Shown piece after piece: positions 61,382 through 64,000 of a stretch of DNA of 64,000 nt (position 1 is its first letter; the number at the start of each line of letters is the position of its first letter). The stretch comes from Chrysoporthe austroafricana (Eukaryota; Ascomycota; Sordariomycetes; Diaporthales; Cryphonectriaceae). The notes beneath the pieces are model-generated. The model made no database searches. It was not told where the DNA came from and was given only the letters and a program-made list of their open reading frames with translations. Where the stretch lies: assembly GCA_001051155.2 (NCBI GenBank), contig JYIP02000006.1, positions 4,588,001 through 4,652,000 of the forward strand, in the 5' to 3' direction. Position numbers and translations under genes: made by a program.

Positions 61382-61777
61382 ATGCCGATGATCGTACTCC
61401 TCATTATAACGACGAATGCACCCGAAGCCCTTGATGCTGCGCTGATCCGGCCCGGGCGGGTTGATATGTGCGTTGATTTTAGACTGGCAACGCGCAATCA
61501 AATTCGACAACTGTTTCTCGCTATGTACAAAGGAGACGAGACGGTTATCCCCGACAAGGATGAGAAGGGGAAAGACTCTGTAGCATCCCTTGCAGAGACC
61601 TTTGCGGACAAGGTATCACCACATCGCATTAGCATAGCCGCCGCGCAGGATCATTTGCTGTGCTATAAGAATGATCCGTGCCAGACACTGCAGGCTACGA
61701 AAGGCTGGCTCGACAACATTCTTGATCGAGATGGAAGCATTCACGCGAATGGTGCGATTGGCAGTGGAGACGATTAG
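61382..61777 (+). pseudogene. BCS1-like AAA ATPase, C-terminal remnant
   Basis: 131 codons. Residues 7-12 (LIITTN) are the sensor-1 strand, followed by APEALDAALIRPGRVDM with the arginine-finger type R-PGR of AAA proteins. Then comes DFRLATRNQIRQLFLAMY, the start of the lid as in fungal BCS1-like ATPases. Walker A, Walker B and the N-terminal BCS1 domain are missing, and the upstream bases do not supply them. The C-terminal part (SPHRISIAAAQDHLL, then a GWLD end) fits the lid of this family. BCS1 in mitochondria moves Rieske protein, but the many fungal paralogues have unknown roles. This copy is a fragment and probably not functional. Confidence 0.8.
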
Positions 61778-62630
61778 ACCTCCTTCCTTTCCCTTCCTTT
61801 TCTTCTTTCTTTTTTTTTTGTTGGGTGGGGGGAGGCACTATCCTGCGATAATTAACCTTACTGTTTCGCGGGAATGGGTGTGGGATGTATTAATGGGCTC
61901 TTATCCTTGGGTTATCTAGATATTGATAAATGTGAGTGTAGAAATAATTCTCGAAGCTCCTATCGGGAGGGGGATTCTTTCAACTTTCCTCTGAATGACG
62001 AGCACCTTCCCTAGTACATTGTTCAGTGGAGCAATAGTTTCCTGGTTGTTATTTCTGGATTGGCAGTGCCAAGCTCCTGGGCATTACGGCAGGGCTTTGT
62101 TATCGCTGCAGATGATAACATCAAAAGGCCTTCAGTCAGTGGAATGATGAAGTTGTTTGGAAGAAAATTAATTGAGGAATGGTTAAGTGTAAAAAGTGGT
62201 GCAGCCTGGCTAGAAGTGGTTCGTCTGATTTGCTATCGTACAAGTTCTATGAATATGTGTTAAGCTCGTCATACACAGGGAGAAAACTTTTCTAGGCTCA
62301 CTTATTGCTTACTTTTCCTCCGCCTTAGAAGGCTTTCGCTGTGCGCGGTAAACTAAGACCCCGTTGAGCATTCAGCACCGAGGCTTCGTGGACTTGCGTC
62401 GGACAGTGCGGGAGATAACAAAAGTTTCAGAGCTTATCTGGCATCTTGGTAGTCTTATTCTGGCTGGTGGGTCTCGTCTTACCGAGAATCCGTGGCCCGA
62501 GTGTAGGATCCAGAACCTGGTCTGACTCCAGCTTGTCAACTGGTGATCGAGATGTGCCCGCCGCTCTTGTTACTACTGAACTTTGTTGCTCGAGAACCAC
62601 AACTAAACGAATCGCAATCGTACCTATATC
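61778..62630. other. Intergenic region upstream of the HET gene
   Basis: Begins with a pyrimidine-rich tract (about 61786-61822) including ten Ts, then G-rich bases. An open stretch 62060-62263 starts with TTG, shows no domain and is not called a gene. The 5' region of the HET gene lies at about 62270-62630; no clear TATA box or CAAT box stands out. Confidence 0.5.
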
Positions 62631-64000
62631 ATGGAGGCTGACAGGCTCTGTAAATACTGTAGCCAGATAGAATTCTCGGCCCTTGCCACCCCCACGCTTG
62701 CGGATATTCACAGAGCCCAAGAGGATATCAGGAGGGGTATCGGGTTCTGGCCACGAGTCCTACCAGACGGTACGTGGCAAGGACCAGGAGAGCCACCAAA
62801 GGTCGGCAGAGTAAACTTGGGTTCACTCAAACGAATTCAGCGGGATTCAGAATCGTGCAAGCTGTGTGCTATCATTGTCGACGTCGTGCGCCGGCAAGGT
62901 GGCTACATTTCTCCGAATAATGCTTTGCCCACAGGTGACGAAGTGCAATTTTGGGCAGATCCTTCGTCTCACTATGGGCACATTACGGATTCTCCCGAGG
63001 ACATCGAGTCGAGCTGGAACGAGGCATACTTTAAAATGCGACGCCTAGCAATCACGGCTTGCAAGTCTGATACGGAGGAAGCTGTCGCGTATTTTGACAG
63101 TGTCGTCCAGCCTTGTAGTGTAGGAGCCTCTCGGGCCCCTGACATCCGAATACAGGCCAGCAGAGGATGAGATGTTGTTTCTTGGAAGGATGCGTCCGGA
63201 AACCATCAATATGGATCTTCCCCGGCATTGGATGGAGCTGTGCGAATCTACTCACGGGGTAAGCTGTTATGCTCGTGGAATGGAGTCTGAGCATACAAGG
63301 TAAGATATTAAGTCTTTCTTTTCTTATTCTTATTCTTTTGTTTCCCCTTCCAACATTGGACCGTTAGTCGTTGTTCTCGATCACTTCAAGAGTACCTAAT
63401 TTGCATATGCAGCACAATTCGCATTCGTTTCATCGATGTGAACGATATGTGCATCCGCCTCGTTGACGAATACAATCCGACCGATCCACGCATGGCTTAC
63501 GCAGCATTGAGCTACGTCTGGGGTCAAAAGCAAAAGCTCATGCTTTCCGCGGAAGATGAACCAATGCTAACAAGGAAGGGCTCCATTTGCGACAATGACA
63601 TCCCCAGGACGATCTCTGACGCTATCCAGGTAACGCGTTCATTGGGTCTACGATTTCTCTGGGTTGACGCTATTTGTATAATGCAAGGTCAAACGCAAGA
63701 TGACCTTCATGACAAAGCGGAACAAATTGGCAATAGTAAGTGGCTTCTGAGTCGCATTTCAGATAAATCATAGATGAGCACTGGTAGAGTTTTTGCAGGT
63801 CTTATTGACGCACACGCTTTGTGTTCTAGTGGCAAACATTTACAGGTCTGCTTTCCTCACCATCGTTGCCGCTTTCGGCGAGGACGCAGACGCTGGGCTA
63901 GCTGGGCTCCGCCCAGGTACGAGATCATATCAGCAGCGAGAAGTCGTAGTCATACCGCCAGACACCAAGAAGGCCTCGCCCGGGCTCTCTCTGCTTACCA
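62631..64000 (+). CDS. HET-domain protein, 5' part, runs off the window
   Basis: Heterokaryon-incompatibility (HET) family protein. The ATG at 62631 gives [15 protein letters not shown], a Cys-x2-Cys start usual in this group, then an open frame to 63170. The protein continues in the next frame (about 63163-63299, [18 protein letters not shown]), so a one- or two-base shift is present near 63160. Exons 63413-63735 and 63830 onward carry the HET core: [37 protein letters not shown], then [15 protein letters not shown] proteins trigger cell death on fusion of unlike strains, and most family members are uncharacterised. The rest of the protein lies right of the window. With the frameshift real, this copy may be a pseudogene. 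Confidence 0.88.
63300..63412 (+). other. Predicted intron 1 of the HET gene
   Basis: Donor gtaaga, branch-like ctaat at about 63396, acceptor gcag ending at 63412; 113 bases. It joins ...EHT to the RIRFIDV segment in frame. Confidence 0.8.
63736..63829 (+). other. Predicted intron 2 of the HET gene
   Basis: Donor gtaagt, acceptor ctag ending at 63829; 94 bases. It joins AEQIGN to ANIYRSAF, which is the normal HET-domain order. Confidence 0.82.

Noticed and set aside
62446..62720. Overlapping open frames on both strands upstream of the HET gene
   Set aside because: No domain and mutual overlap; the region is the likely 5' untranslated/promoter zone of the HET gene.

Overview
The window comes from a filamentous ascomycete (Pezizomycotina). 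Three things point there: a HET-domain gene with short GT..AG introns, a fungal rhodopsin-domain gene, and about 59 kb of retrotransposon sequence degraded by transitions only, as repeat-induced point mutation (RIP) does. No tRNA, rRNA, CRISPR array or bacterial-type gene was found.

Positions 1-59808 are one nested pile of transposable elements, AT-rich and unable to code. Target-site duplications (TSDs) and joined half-elements give the order. The base layer is a pogo/Fot1-like DDE transposon (51047-51449 and 58833-59808) whose right inverted repeat and TA target mark the edge of the pile. LTR Z and Ty3/gypsy element I each inserted into it. Z holds LTRs X and Y. X holds F', which holds D, which holds B; B holds A and C, and C holds solo LTR S. 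Y holds the 25-kb unit G (24986-50239), which holds element F (25700-36355) and element H (42047-49324). The left halves of A, B, D, F', X and Z must lie left of position 1.

Two Ty3/gypsy families are present. Family 1 (A, B, C, D, G, H, I) is about 7.3 kb with 427-455-bp LTRs. It has gag with a CCHC knuckle, then protease, RT, RNase H, integrase and a chromodomain. Between the chromodomain and the 3' LTR lies a conserved reading frame in the opposite direction, seen in six copies. Family 2 (F and the F' remnant) is 10.66 kb with 207-bp LTRs. It carries a different gag-pol with chromodomain and about 2.8 kb of extra 3' sequence holding a long unrecognised frame. LTRs of family 1 share their ends but differ in the centre (36-bp repeats, 43-bp repeats, GACCGAT inverted motifs, telomere-like motifs).

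Positions 59811-64000 are normal-composition host DNA, all on the + strand: the end of a rhodopsin-domain protein gene, the C-terminal remnant of a BCS1-like AAA ATPase, and the 5' part of a HET-domain gene that runs off the window and carries an apparent frameshift. The first two look truncated, which fits a repeat-bordered, fast-changing region.
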